Source: Nematopogon swammerdamellus
Lineage: Eukaryota > Arthropoda > Insecta > Lepidoptera > Adelidae
Direction: 5' to 3'
DNA: 64,000 nt
Assembly (NCBI GenBank): GCA_946902875.1
Contig: OX336341.1
Coordinates: 2,046,001-2,110,000, forward strand
Under the pieces are notes generated by a model. That model saw nothing but the letters and a program-made list of their open reading frames with translations. It was not told the DNA's origin and ran no database searches. This document shows, in pieces, positions 1 through 10,427 of this stretch (position 1 is its first letter; the number at the start of each line of letters is the position of its first letter). The position numbers were made by a program, and so were the translations under genes.

Positions 1-86
1 TGTATATACTTTAAATAAAACGAATATGTACACAATTTGTATCCTAAGTAAGTGTTTTAGTTACTTACGAGTAAGTATGTATACCA
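1..86. other. AT-rich intergenic sequence
   Basis: No gene or repeat was recognised before the palindromic element that begins at 87. Short ORFs here have no recognisable domain. Confidence 0.4.
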
Positions 87-216
87 GCAGGTCTATTCTT
101 GTGAATTCTGACAGCGGAATCAGCGCTGTTGTGGCGCTGAGATCCACTTACCAAAGTGGCTCTCAGCACCACAAGAGCGCTGATTCTGCTGTCGGAATTT
201 ATAAGAATATACCTGC
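87..216. repeat. 130-bp palindromic MITE, copy A
   Basis: The two halves are inverted copies meeting near 150. It starts GCAGGTCTATTCTTGTGAAT and ends with the near-complement, and the middle holds GGCGCTGAGA-type inverted blocks. A second, better-preserved copy lies at 53414-53543. It has no coding capacity. It looks like a non-autonomous foldback DNA element, but a target-site duplication could not be defined. Confidence 0.75.
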
Positions 217-1207
217 AGGACTTGACTTACCTCATGGAGTGTATGTGCACTGTATATTTTCAGCTTTGTATTTGTGTGCTCTATGATTTGCTAATAAATA
301 TCTTTGTCTTTGTCTTTGTCTATGGCTCAATATTGTTATATTCAAAAAAAAAACTCTACATATAAGATTTATTGCCCGGTTCTTCCTTGCCGGTTTTGCC
401 GAATTGGACATTACAAAAAAAAATTGCCTATACAATGACGTTATACACAAAAAAAAATTTTTTTGTTCACATTTTGGGGTATCGTGTACTTTCCGCAGAA
501 CTGTTAGACAAACTTATCTGTAAGAAGGAAGGTGTGGATCTAAGCTTGCGATGGCTTCACCGAACATATCCGGGCCCATCGGCAGTAGAGGAGGGTATTA
601 ATCGAGGCCGGGACTAGCGAGTGGCCACTCTAAATTTCCCGCGCATGCTTCACGTTTCGGCTCGCTTCAAGCCCTCGTCAGCTAGTCTGCGTTGACTAGG
701 ACGCGGGGAAACACCAGTCCCGCTCACGACCTCCCTCTCTCTACCTATCCATATTCTGTAGGATGCTTCCAGTGACGTTTTCGAAGCTCTCTCCATGTAT
801 GAGCTTAGCGTCGATCTTGGCAGCCCTAGATTCTTGGCAGCGTTAGTTAGCCCTAGATAGCGGCAAAAATTATACTTAATATGGCTTCAGTTTCATTGAA
901 ATCGGTTCAGCAGGTCCGGAGATATCTGTGTGTGGTGTGACCGAGAGACAGATACAGACACCAGAGCGATCCCTTTTTTTCGCATTCTGCGACGGGACTC
1001 TAAAAATGATAACGAACCATATTGCATATGCATAGGTATGTCTCAATGTGTTCTTTATGGCGATATTAAATATCTGAATCTGAATCAATACCTATATATA
1101 CAATGCATACATTCAATACATAGTTATTTAGTTCTGAAGTCATGAATTTTTTTTAACTATGTATTATCTTAAAAGCTTGGAGGGGGAAGTATAGAATATA
1201 TTATTCC
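217..1207. other. intergenic, no gene seen
   Basis: The stretch contains a short CTTTGT repeat near 300-320 and poly-A/T runs. Around 870-1000 is a degenerate piece resembling the 'ATTGAAATCGGTTCAG' end found in dispersed lepidopteran repeats. No domain was recognised in any short ORF. Confidence 0.4.
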
Positions 1208-1545
1208 TTAGCCTGCACTAGGGGGTAAATGCCTCCCCTCGCAACATGCAGCACAATACCTTGTTGAACGCTGCGCGAACGTAGCACGCGACATAGCGCT
1301 GTATTTACGTGCCGCGGGACATGTTGCGGGCGTTACCTCTACTGGTGTGCAAAGAGAAAATGTCCATTTTCCATGTTGTTCCGTTAACATAAACCGCAGA
1401 TGGAAGTCGAGGGATATTTCTCGCGACATTTTGGCCCCCTAATGAACCTAAGGCTAGCTAACGGTCTAGCTAGATGTTAGAGCATTGAAATAACCTAGGT
1501 CAATGAGCTAAATTCTCGGAGACAGCGCAGCGGCGGCGGTGGCGC
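1208..1545. repeat. duplicated upstream block, copy A (partner at 10428-10740)
   Basis: The block is similar along its length to 10428-10740: both contain CTCGCAACATGCA, GTGCCGCGGGACATGTTG, CTCTACTGGTGTGCA and ATTGAAATAACCTA in the same order. The inner part is bounded by CACTAGGGGG near 1215 and the inverted CCCCCTAATG near 1444, so it may be a small TIR element. The similarity runs past those ends. It is therefore read as part of the tandem duplication that produced genes 1 and 2. Confidence 0.6.
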
Positions 1546-1819
1546 TGGGCGGCAAAGCTCGCAATAGTAATGCGCTCGAGGAGGGAATGAGACTGCGTAT
1601 CTGCGTATAAGAAGGGAATGGCTAAATTAACAAAATCACAGCCCACACAGCCCGTACCGAGAGCTGAGATGTTACAAATCAAAGATGAATTATGTGATCC
1701 AAAGGCCTCCGAAACGCGACGGCGAGTTTCACGTCATCTATGTGAAGAGCGTTATTCCACATCATGAGCGCTCTGTCAGCATAGGCACACGGAGGTGTCG
1801 CCAAAATTGTTACCGGTAC

Positions 1820-2142
1820 AACTTATAGCAGCTTACACCAATCTACTTATAGCAATCAACTTACATCAACTTTTAGCAATCAACTTATAGCAACTTATAG
1901 CAATCCACTTATAACAACTTATAGCAATCAACTTATGGCATCTTATAGAAATCCACTTATAGCAACTTATAGCAATCAACTTATAGCAACTTATAGCAAT
2001 CCACTTATAGCAATCAACTTATAGCAACTAATAGCAATCCACTTATAGCAATCAACTTATAGCAACTTATAGCAATCAACTCATAGCAACTTATAGCAAT
2101 CCACTTATAGCAACTTAGCAATCAACTTATAGCAAACTTATA
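1820..2142. repeat. minisatellite, CTTATAGCAA-type units
   Basis: About 25 degenerate repeats of a short unit (CTTATAGCAATC, alternating CAA and CCA) form a roughly 320-bp array about 0.55 kb upstream of gene 1. It is not coding. Confidence 0.85.
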
Positions 2143-2640
2143 ATATTATTGTACTTAGGCGGACTGAAGTCAATTTACGACCGACTGGAAGATGCATGGC
2201 GAATGCTAAATAAAATTAAATACACAAATAAAATGTAAGCTCTATAATGCTTTTTATTAAAATTAAATTTAAAGTTGTATTTAAACTGGAGTAGTTCATA
2301 GGTATATATATCTACCATACTCGTACTAACGCGCTCCTTCGAAGTTCCGTATCACGTCGCCTTTAAATTTATTTTTGCCATTAATATTAATGCGAGATTG
2401 TTTGAAACGTATAACTATTTACATTTGAAAATTATTAATAAATAATTTTAAAGGGTTGAGAATTTGTAGCTTTTTTAGGTGTACTAAGTAAGTGTTCACT
2501 CACTGAACGACCAATGTTTTACATTTTTCTAATCTAATGCGTAAACACGACACTAGGTATAACTTCACGGATATTAAATAAATATAGCGATAAAAGAATT
2601 AATAGATAATTTGATTCAAATGTTAATAGTACACATACAA
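2143..2640. other. upstream region of gene 1
   Basis: AT-rich non-coding DNA. The block 2449-2510 (AAAGGGTTGAGAATTTGTAG onward) matches 18670-18725 upstream of gene 2, and GCGCTCCTTC near 2330 matches the area near 10960. Both are pieces of the duplicated upstream region. Confidence 0.5.
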
Positions 2641-2676
2641 GTGTTATTCTAAGGAAATCGCATTAGATTGTGTTAG
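2641..2676 (+). promoter_or_regulatory. conserved upstream box of gene 1
   Basis: This run, including TCGCATTAGATTGTGTTAG at 2658-2676, is closely matched upstream of gene 2 at 19618-19654. In gene 1 it sits 12 bp before the TATA element; in gene 2 it is displaced by about 0.8 kb. Conservation in two diverged promoters suggests a cis-regulatory element, but no factor is assigned. Confidence 0.45.
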
Positions 2677-2688
2677 ATAGCGAGTTAG

Positions 2689-2722
2689 TATTTAAGGAGC
2701 TGCCAATTACATATTGTTCAGT
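2689..2722 (+). promoter_or_regulatory. core promoter of gene 1 (TATA + initiator)
   Basis: TATTTAA at 2689-2695 is followed by the arthropod initiator TCAGT at 2718-2722. The A at 2720 is the predicted start, 31 bp after the TATA element, leaving a 14-nt 5' UTR before ATG 2734. Gene 2 has the same arrangement. Confidence 0.75.
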
Positions 2723-2733
2723 CTGCATCCAGA

Positions 2734-2955
2734 ATGAAGGTCCTCATCTTTGCTGTAGTAGCGCTGTTGGCGGCGGCGTGCGCGGAGGAGGTCCTCAGGG
2801 AGATGGCTCCCGAGGAGCTGACGGCGTTCGACTACCACAACCGGTTCGGCGTCGACGAGGCGAAGCGCATCATGCTGGATGAAGAGCAGGTGGTCCAGGA
2901 CCCGAGCAGGATCGTTGGAGGAGGAGCTGCTCCTCTGGGAGCCCATCCGCATCTG
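2734..2955 (+). CDS. gene 1 exon 1
   Basis: Residues 1-74: signal peptide, propeptide and the new N-terminus IVGG. The donor GTGAGT is at 2956, phase 0. The first 120 bp differ from gene 2 exon 1 at only about two positions, whereas the propeptide half is clearly diverged. Confidence 0.93.
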
Positions 2956-5900
2956 GTGAGTTGGTCTGTTATTGAAAGATCGCAGACACAAGCACTGTAA
3001 AAAAGTATAGCAGAGAACACTGATAGGTTTTGTAAAGAAGTATAAAAAGAAATCGCAATCGTTCAAAAGCTGAAAGATTCCATTGTGGGTATATCGCCAT
3101 GCATGCGTGCGTTGTGAGGTATTCATTACACGGGAAGATCTTCATCGAATAACTAAGCTGCACGGCAAAAGTCGACTACGTAAATGGCAAATCGACTGAT
3201 CGATGTGGCGGCAGCTGTGGTGTTTATATGATCAATAAAAATCGTTCCCTGTGGCCGACATGACGACAAGAGAAGCGACCGTGAACAGTAAAATGGAGTG
3301 TGGGAAGTCCTGTGAAGTGTGACGACGACACCGGTCGGGCGTTATTTTTGTTGCTATTTGTTAGTTGTGTAATCTGTAGCGACCTGATGAGTATTTTTTT
3401 GAGCTTTAGTATCCGCTGCTGGACAGGCGCCTCTTGAATTCCTCTATAATATACCTGGCCTTCAGCAGCACAGAACTACTGGATTAATAGAAGAAATGGT
3501 AGTTCAGAGTGGAATAAATCACCGGACAGAGCGTCAAATACAAAGTATGTGTTGTGATCGCAGGGTGGACTAGTGATCACTCTGACGACCGGCGGGACCT
3601 CCGTGTGCGGCTCCAGTTTGCTGACCAACACTCGCGCCGTCACGGCGGCCCACTGCTGGTGGGACGGCAGGAGCCAGGCTCGCCAGTTCGTTGTCGTTCT
3701 GGGCTCCACGCTGCTCTTCTCCGGCGGCACTAGGGTCACCACAACGAACGTTCAAATGCACGGCAGCTGGAACCCTAACACCATCCAAAACGACGTCGCA
3801 ATCATCGTGATTGGCTTTGTCAACTACAGCAGTGAGTGATTTTTTTTTAATCGAAATAATTAAGCCAGTATGAGAATTGTGGTATACATGCAACGAGATG
3901 CTCCGATTTCTAAACGGTAAGTGCTAGGGCATCCAAAATCGGTACCATTTTCAAAATCGGTTTTATTCCGATTTTCATATTTTAAAAATCGATTTTTCGA
4001 TTTTTTCGATGTTGTCGATTTTACGGCAAAATGTGAAGTGTAACTTAGGTAAGGTATATTATAAGGTAGGTATTTTTGCACTGGGCCACATGAAAATAAA
4101 TGATAAAGAGTATACTAGTAATAAAATAAGTGACATTTAATATTTCAGTGCAATATTATAATTACATGTGTTCAAATTTTGAAATTAAAATGTTGAATGG
4201 GAACTTAACACTAACTTTAACGTGATTACGTAAACCACTTGGTAACTACGTGAGCGTGACTTTTTTTTTTATTGCTTCCGAACAGGGTGGCTCCACCCGT
4301 GGTCGAAACCTCAGGGGCAGCCAATTTCACCGCCGAGGAGGTGCCAGTCCGGCTTGATGGTGGACTACTGTTGCTGGGGAAAGGCCATTAACCCGCGATT
4401 TGAAGATCCGTGGATTGTAGGAGTGGGGAAATATATTCCCTGGGAGCCCGTTCCACACCTTTGCAGTGCGACACAAGAAAGATTTAGAGAATCGTGCAGT
4501 TCGAAGAACTCTTCTGTCGACTACAAAGGGGTGTTCCGCGAGAGTATGGTGGGTTTGGCGAAGGTGAACAGGAGAAGGAGGGATAAGGGAAGCAAGTTCG
4601 TCAGAGCAGCGGCCATAGTAGTACCGATAAAACAGGCTCAATGAACCAACCATACGTCTGTACTTTAGAGGTTGAAGGTCCTTTGTGAGCACAGAGTCAC
4701 CAATGAGGCGAATGGCTCGTCGCTGAATAGAATCCAAGGCTGAAAGAAGGTACTCATGGGAACCCTCCCAAAGATGACGGCAATATTCCATCACCGGTCT
4801 TACTTGTGCTTTGTAGAGTGTAAGTAGTTGGACCGGCGTGAAAAATCGCCGACATCGGTAGAGGATCCCTAATTTTCGAGACGCTAGTTTCGCCTTGCAC
4901 TCTATGAACGATCGAAACCCAACGTCCCTGGAAGCCTCCATATCCAAGACGCCCAGACTACCATCGTTGGGGACTTGGCTGCCCTGAAAAGTGCTTGGAG
5001 AGGAAACTGATCAGCCTTAGTAGAGAAGGCACAAGCTTGCGTCTTGGCTACGTTGAAGTTGACCAAGTTCTTCTTCCCCCAAAGAGGATACTTTTTCGAG
5101 AACCTGGTCAACCGTAGCAACAGTTGACTAATCTTTGTTTAGTTGAAAGTGAGATTTAAGGAAACATAGAGCGTCTAAACTGGGATCACCCATGCCACTT
5201 CTTAAATTTCTTGTTAAATAACCTGCTGCTGAAAATGCCCTTTCGGCTCCCAAACTTGTCGGCGGAATCGTGCGTGAGTAGGTTATGATATACCTTTTCT
5301 AGACTTGCGGTCTCTCTCACCGTTACACTCAAATAATGTCATTTCAATTCTTGTGACATCACGCAGATTTTCCTTACCGGTGTTAGAAGGTTTTTTTGTC
5401 ATTACTTTGGCACTTTCCAGCTCCTGCCGAGGATCGACAATGTCCAAAGTAGGTGTCGGCGAAGATGAAGCGGACGCAGACTCCGACCTCTCTAACTGTG
5501 TTTGATTTTGTACAGTCGAATGTAATCTGCGATATACTCGTTCTATACCACCAGGCAGTTCATCATTGTCCGGGTATACTTCATCACGTCTGACTGAAGT
5601 ACGCAGTAGAGTTATGTAGGTACATTACCATGTAGGTGTTCATTCATAGTTAGGCGTTGATCAATCCTTGATTTCAAAGCTTGATTATTCCGGTGTGATT
5701 ATTATTATTTTTTTAATTAAGTTCGTTCTTTATTGGATGAAAAATGATGATGATGATTAAGTACCGTACCGTGTGGGATACTCGTTCTATACCACCAGGC
5801 AGTTCATCATTGTCCGGGTATACTTCATCACGTCTGACTGAAGTACGCAGTAGAGTTATGTAGGTACATTACCATGTAGGTGTTCATTCATAGTTAGGCG

Positions 5901-8868
5901 TTGATCAATCCTTGATTTCAAAGCTTGATTATTCCGGTGTGATTATTATTATTTTTTTAATTAAGTTCGTTCTTTATTGGATGAAAAATGATGATGATGA
6001 TTAAGTACCGTACCGTGTGGGGTCGGTACTTAAAAAGAATAGCCCCAATGCATCTCTCCCAGTCGCATGTCGTAAAAGTCGACTAAGGGATAAGAAAATT
6101 CGTCAGCCTCGGTAGCTCAGTGGCGCGGTTGGTTAGTCAACTGTTTTTAAGCAACGCTGAGCGCGGTCAGTGATTGGATGGGTGACCGCTCGACCGTTGG
6201 AGGCTGACCGTGGTTCGGATTCCACGTTAAACTGTAGGTCCCTTCCCTTCTTACCTTACTAGGTGGTAGGGTTTATCCCGGCCGGGTTGGTACCACCGCA
6301 CTGAACGAAACGTCGGTCGAAACGGCTATGTAAATAGTTCGTGTTTTCCGTCCAGTTTAGTGTAGCCGACATGAAATGAAGGGAAGCATTGACATGGCAC
6401 CTAGTTCACCCTGTGTTATGGGCTGACATCACGGATGTTGTAGGTGATGTAGCCAACCGTGTCAGGTTCCATAAAAAAAAAAGTAACCCACCCATAACCC
6501 ATTTCACATAAAATAGCACTGTTTTTATGCACTTAAAACCAAATGACGGGGAATGTTTGAAAAATAATAAAAATCGGAACATCGGAAAAATCGATTTTCG
6601 ATATTAAAAAAATCGGTTTTAAAATAGCACTAAAATAGTCCGATTTTCGGTTTTATCGATTTCCGATTTTCCGATTTTGGATGCCCTAGTAAGTGCGGAC
6701 GAGCAATAGAGTGTCGGACCAGCTGGCGAAAATTAGGGGCCTTTGCCCAGAAGTGGGCTACATACAACATAGCTTTGGTTTTTTTTATGGAAACTGAAGC
6801 GGTGGGCTACATCAGCTACAACATCCTTTATGTCAGCCCATACCATCTTGGTAAATACGTGCCATGTCCGTGCTTCCTTTTGGCCGTGCCGGCTACACTT
6901 AACTGGGCGGAAAACAGGAACCAACCAACCTGGTGTAAAGGGGAGAAGGAAAGGGGCCTAGAGTTTTACATGGAATCCGTCCACGGTCAGAACCAGGGTA
7001 ATGGAACAATTTCAAGATAATGTTGCAATGCATATGACCTACTTATTATTACTTGACTATACACTCTTGCGAAGGCTTGCATTATTGTTATTAACGTTTA
7101 CGAGCGAAAGTGCATATCCAGTATGAGGACAATTATTATTATTTCCTTACAGACAGCATCAACCGCGTGCTCGTGGCGACCGGGACCGCAAACTATGCCG
7201 GCACCTGGGCACAGGCAGCTGGCTTCGGCAGGCAGAGCGATTGTGAGTCCATACAATTTATATTTAATACTAGCTTTTGCCCGCGACTTCGCTCGCGTAA
7301 AATTCGTATTTCAAAGAATAATCGCACGCTCACTGCGAGTACAATAGGCGCAGGAACTTTCTCTGGAACGCTGTTTTCGTCTCCTTACCCCGCAAAACGA
7401 CAAAATCTCTTCCATCAACTTTTCATATATTTACATGCACTATTTCATTCAATATCTTTCACAAGGTGATAATTAGAGTTCACGAAAGCACAGAGCGTTT
7501 CTAAAGTTTTACAATCATCGCTGACATCGCTGCTGGACGCAGAGCAATGGAGGATCCATTGCTCTTTTGGGGGGCCGATCCTTGTGTTGGAAAACCAATA
7601 AAAAGTCACGCTTAAATCACTAACAGTTCGTATAATTTAATAATGATCACACAATTCTAAAGAATAATAGGATATAAATAAGTAATATAATAGAATAGAA
7701 AATAATATTTATTTATATAATATACCTATTTTAGTAATAGCAATAGTAAAAAAGCACATTTATGGAAATATTTCGCCCCGATGTCGTCGGTATTACTAAA
7801 ATATGTGTACATCAAAAAATAAAGCAACAAAAAGTTGTAAAGTATTTACTTATAAAAAATATATATTTATAAAGTGTAAGTTATATATATACCTACGAGG
7901 ATAATATAATAATATATTTCATTTATATCCAGCGGCCGGTATCGGGAACAACCAGGCCAAGCACCACGTCCAACTGCAAGTGATCACCAACGCCGTGTGC
8001 CAGCAGACCTTCGGCAGCAGCATCATCGCGTCCACCCTCTGCACCAGCGGCGCTGGCGGCGCCAGCACCTGCGGCGGAGACTCCGGCGGCCCCTTGGCCG
8101 TCACCAGCGGTGCCAATAGGATATTGGTGAGTTGCTTTCTTCGGATTTTTCTTATGTTGTCATCTCTCGTACTATCGTTTTCCATACGCAAGTGTCGAAG
8201 TACGGCATTTAAAAAATGTGGATTAATTTATTTATCCCAAAGAGCTTCTTACAATTCCATTTCTTAGGGAGCTGTGAATGAACATTCAATTTCAAAAATT
8301 ATAAACCAATTCGATGTTATGGTGACGTGAGGCTACGTCCGACTCGAATTTCAAGAAGTCTACCACCAATATTACTCACCTGGCAGATTCAGTTTTAATA
8401 TATTAGGTAATACTTCATCTATCAGCGCAGACCGATAGCTTTTTGAAAACACGATTTGGTTAACTTCGCTCGATAGAAAAAAATCACGAACATGCCTCTG
8501 AATTTAGTTATAAGAACGTGTTTGGCAACGTGACCCAATAAAGGCTTTGGAAAAAATATATTTGATTTGTTGAATATATATCTCAATCCGTAGCTTTTTA
8601 CTTTTTTGTTTCGATCCGCAGTTTTGGAATAAAAAAATAAAAACTTAATTTTTGATTGATTGATTGTGTTGCATCCTACTCCAACCAGCGAAAGCGGCGC
8701 CTTGAAAGAGGAGTACGGGTGAATACGGATTGACAGGGCCTTAAATCGCATGTTGTTCCGCAGATTGGTATAACGTCGTTCGGTTCCGCGGCCGGCTGCC
8801 AGAGGGGATTCCCGGCTGCCTTCGCTCGCGTCACATCGTTCGCAACTTGGATAAACCAGCGTATCTGA
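2734..8868 (+). CDS. chymotrypsin-like serine protease, gene 1 (5 exons, 292 aa)
   Basis: Secreted S1A endopeptidase precursor. Joined exons are 2734-2955, 3564-3831, 7153-7242, 7933-8126 and 8764-8868 (879 nt with stop); every intron is GT-AG and phases are 0, 1, 1, 0. Residues 1-17 are a hydrophobic signal peptide. The propeptide ends DPSR59, followed by IVGGG for tryptic activation. The triad is His104 (TAAHC), Asp151 (QNDVAII) and Ser244 (GGDSGGP). The residue equivalent to chymotrypsin 189 is Ser238, and Ser-Phe-Gly stands at 214-216, which favours chymotrypsin-like cleavage after large hydrophobic residues. Six cysteines pair in the usual three bonds (89-105, 216-230, 240 with one in exon 5). 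Family knowledge suggests a larval midgut digestive protease; tissue is not visible from sequence. The ATG has TATA and initiator elements upstream, and AATAAA lies at 8915-8920. Gene 2 is the closest relative. The reading frame shows no defect. Confidence 0.93.
2956..3563 (+). other. intron 1 of gene 1
   Basis: A 608-bp GT-AG intron, homologous to the start and end of gene 2 intron 1. Around 3240-3330 a stretch such as GGAGTGTGGGAAG...GACGACGAC matches the coding part of the RTE-type LINE end at 35650-35900. An old RTE fragment therefore predates the gene 1/2 duplication. Confidence 0.6.
3564..3831 (+). CDS. gene 1 exon 2 (His and Asp of the triad)
   Basis: Residues 75-163 plus one base. 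Contains CGSSLL, TAAHC and NDVAII. The acceptor CAG is at 3561-3563 and the donor GTGAGT at 3832. From about 3596 to 3762 it is identical to gene 2 exon 2. Confidence 0.93.
4262..5126 (-). pseudogene. non-LTR retrotransposon (Jockey/CR1-like) 3' fragment
   Basis: On the - strand this encodes the C-terminal end of a reverse transcriptase ORF2. A 206-codon stretch (4947 to 4327) has [27 protein letters not shown] and AKVWNGLP, all typical after the palm domain. A preceding frame (5120-4902) has [15 protein letters not shown], split off by a frameshift. The catalytic region is missing (5' truncation), and the element ends in a poly-A tail seen as T-run 4260-4270. A shorter copy of the same family lies at 9078-9613. 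Confidence 0.85.
5128..5530 (-). pseudogene. hAT transposase C-terminal relic
   Basis: Read on the - strand, about 5260-5150 gives [19 protein letters not shown] followed by [11 protein letters not shown]. This is the signature of the hAT C-terminal dimerisation domain (ERAFSAAG ... L.FL). Upstream (about 5515-5290) an open stretch ends in [11 protein letters not shown] stop codon and the inserted LINE disrupt it. It is probably the element's own transposase remnant. Confidence 0.75.
5534..6021. repeat. 244-bp direct tandem duplication
   Basis: 5534-5777 and 5778-6021 appear identical base for base. The first copy carries only the opening bases of the SINE head (ACCGTGTGGG), while the second runs into the full element, so the duplication is younger than the SINE insertion. 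An assembly error is the alternative. Confidence 0.85.
6011..6482 (+). mobile_element. composite SINE: ACCGTG head + 5S-like head + common body
   Basis: 6011-6101 is the 'ACCGTGTGGGG(T/C)CGGTAC ... GTCGTAAAAG.CGACTAAGGG' module. From 6104 it is joined to a 5S rRNA-like head (TTAAGCAACGCTGAGCGCGG and GGATGGGTGACCGC). The shared body follows (CTAGGTGGTAGGGTTTA, GTTGGTACCACCGCACTGA, ACGGCTATGTAAATAGT, CGTGTTTTCCGTCCAGTT, GGGCTGACATCACGGATGTT), then a poly-A end. The same composite is present at 39132-39549. Confidence 0.85.
6779..7000 (-). mobile_element. SINE body, shared with gene 2 intron 2
   Basis: A degenerate common-body SINE in reverse orientation (poly-T, ATGGAAACTGA ... AACTGGGCGGAAAACAG ... 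GGTCAGAACC). The orthologous copy in gene 2 is at 26436-26652 with the same flanks (CAGCTGGCGAAAAT, CCCAGAAGTGGGCTACATAC). The insertion therefore predates the duplication of genes 1 and 2. Confidence 0.8.
7153..7242 (+). CDS. gene 1 exon 3
   Basis: Residues 164-193 with split codons at both ends (phase 1 on each side). Contains [10 protein letters not shown], equivalent to the W141-G142 strand. Acceptor CAG 7150-7152, donor GTGAGT at 7243. Confidence 0.92.
7243..7932 (+). other. intron 3 of gene 1
   Basis: A 690-bp AT-rich intron. At 7267-7322 it contains a fragment of the CCCGCGACTTCG dispersed repeat that is absent from the matching place in gene 2 (26938 onward), so that insertion is gene 1-specific. 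Confidence 0.6.
7933..8126 (+). CDS. gene 1 exon 4 (catalytic Ser)
   Basis: Residues 194-258. Contains [15 protein letters not shown] and [11 protein letters not shown] with Ser244; Ser238 is the S1-pocket base residue. Acceptor CAG 7930-7932, donor GTGAGT at 8127, phase 0. Confidence 0.93.
8127..8763 (+). other. intron 4 of gene 1
   Basis: A 637-bp intron. Its first about 170 bp match gene 2 DNA only from 27723 on, i.e. behind the decayed exon end in gene 2 rather than behind gene 2's functional donor. An antisense ORF over 8422-8958 is a shadow with no domain. Confidence 0.6.
8764..8868 (+). CDS. gene 1 exon 5
   Basis: Residues 259-292 and stop TGA. Contains [11 protein letters not shown], the Gly216 and Cys220 region, and the terminal helix ending WINQRI. 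Nearly identical to gene 2 exon 5. Confidence 0.93.
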   Translation: MGITSFGSAAGCQRGFPAAFARVTSFATWINQRI

Positions 8869-8914
8869 GACATTTATATTTTGGATTATTGCGTACTCAC
8901 TCAACTTGCTGTAC

Positions 8915-8920
8915 AATAAA
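8915..8920 (+). terminator. polyadenylation signal of gene 1
   Basis: AATAAA 47 bp after the stop codon, in a 3' UTR similar to that of gene 2. Confidence 0.8.
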
Positions 8921-9077
8921 CGCAATTTGAAATGAATGTCATTGTTTATTTGTGCCACATATAATTAACTTGTAATCGCTAGCGACACGTCTATATTACA
9001 CCTTTGATACAAATTACACATCCATAAATAAATCTAGCATATCTGCTAGTTTTTTTTTTCAACTTCGTACCTCGCCG

Positions 9078-9613
9078 TTTTTTTTTTATTGCTACCGAAC
9101 TGGGTGGCTCTGCCCGAGGTCGCAACCTCAGGCGCAGCCAATTTCACCCCCGAGGAGGTGCCAGTCCGGCTTGGAGGTGGACTAATGTTGCTGGGTAAAG
9201 GCTATTAACCCGCGATTTTAAGATCCGTGGATTGTAGGAGTGGAGGAGATATTCCCCGGGAGCACGTTCCACACCTTTGCAGTGCGGCACAAAACGATTT
9301 AGAGAATCGTGCAGTTCTAAGAACTCTTCTGTCGACTACAAATGGTGTTCCGCGAGAGTATGGCGGGTTTGGCGAAGGCGAACAGGAGGAGGAGGGATAA
9401 GGGAAGCAAGTTCGTCAGAGTGCGGCCATACTAGTACCGATGAAACAGGCTCAATGACCCAACGATACGTCTGTGCTTTAGAGGTTGAAGGTCCTTTGTG
9501 AGTACAGAGTCACCAATGAGGCGAATGGCTAGTCGCTGAATAGAATCCAACGCTTAAAGAAGGTACTCAGGGGAACCCTCCCAAAGATGACTGCAATATT
9601 CCATCACCGGTCG
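9078..9613 (-). pseudogene. LINE 3' fragment, second copy
   Basis: A 5'-truncated copy of the element at 4262-5126. It shares the poly-T start, GGTGCCAGTCCGGCTTG, CGCGATTTTAAGATCCGTGG and CCATCACCGGTC, but has more indels. It encodes the C-terminal tail of a reverse transcriptase on the - strand and is broken in all frames. Confidence 0.8.
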
Positions 9614-9963
9614 TGTGATTTCGGCATCTTCCGCCAGACGCGACGCAGGCTTAATTGGGACAATAAAAAGATCAGTGTGACCTATTCGTATCATATTTGA
9701 ATTAACCTGAACCTGAAAAACAAAAGACAAAACAAAACGGCAGCCTATGAAAAACATCAAAGAGACAACGCTGAAAGTAGAAAATAAAAAGCAGCCGATA
9801 GATCCAAAATATGTGAAAAATACAAAGTCGTAATATATGTCTTGCAAGCCGTTCCACCATGCCCTAGAGGTGAAATATCTGCTTTTTATTACAAATCGAT
9901 ATTGAACATGTATAACTTCAGAATAACAGAACTAGAAAAATTAAGGACGAAAAGGGCTAAAAA
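9614..9963. other. no recognisable feature
   Basis: AT-rich DNA between the LINE fragment and the Penelope-like relic. Nothing was recognised. Confidence 0.35.
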
Positions 9964-10390
9964 ATGGGGTCGCCAGTAGCTCCGGTGGAGGCGAATCTGT
10001 TTAGGGAGGACATTGAGGAGCTGGCGCTGTCTACAGTGGAAAATCCTCCAGGCATCTGGTTCCGATACGTGGACCACACTTTCTCGGCATTACCTCGCAG
10101 CCGGATTGAACCCACGGATGAAATTTACGATAGAGTTAGAGAAAGAAGGAATGATCGCCTTCTTGGATGTGCTGCTAATGAGAAGAACTGATAGCACATT
10201 GGGGCACACTCTACAGAAAACCTTACGCACACCAACAGGTGCCTCAATATCAGTTCATACCACCATCCAACGCAGTTACGGTCAGTGAGTACCTCTATAG
10301 TAAACAAAGCACACAAGAACTGTGGTGATGATCACATCGCGGAGAAAATTCCGGCCTCTCTGTTCATCATACAGCAGCAGGGCGGCAGAG
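9964..10390 (+). pseudogene. Penelope-like retroelement reverse-transcriptase relic
   Basis: The first frame from 9964 gives MGSPVAPVEANLF and WFRYVDHTF, matching the palm of Penelope-like reverse transcriptases (family consensus GSPLSP.AN, RYVDDTF). After a frameshift near 10110 a second frame gives FTIELEKEGMIAFLDVLLMR and LGHT, the typical continuation. The catalytic YVDD is degraded to YVDH, so it is inactive. Only about 430 bp remain. Confidence 0.8.
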
Positions 10391-10427
10391 GGTAGATCCC
10401 GGGAGGTAAAAAACAATACAATTATTA

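Larger units (their letters stand above)
3925..6688. mobile_element. hAT-type DNA transposon with nested insertions
   Basis: Perfect 18-bp terminal inverted repeats TAGGGCATCCAAAATCGG lie at 3925-3942 and, inverted, at 6671-6688. They are flanked by the 8-bp target duplication GTAAGTGC at 3917-3924 and 6689-6696. An 8-bp duplication with this end type points to the hAT superfamily. Many CGATTTT motifs lie inside both ends. The element sits in intron 2 of gene 1 and is absent from gene 2. It contains a hAT transposase relic, a 5'-truncated LINE, a 244-bp tandem duplication and a SINE, so it is no longer autonomous. Confidence 0.9.

Noticed and set aside
2707..3126. 139-aa antisense ORF over gene 1 exon 1
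   Set aside because: It runs through the sense exon and into intron 1, is low-complexity Arg/Ser rich and has no family resemblance.
8422..8958. 178-aa antisense ORF over gene 1 exon 5
   Set aside because: No domain. It overlaps the conserved sense exon and intron 4; it is a shadow ORF.
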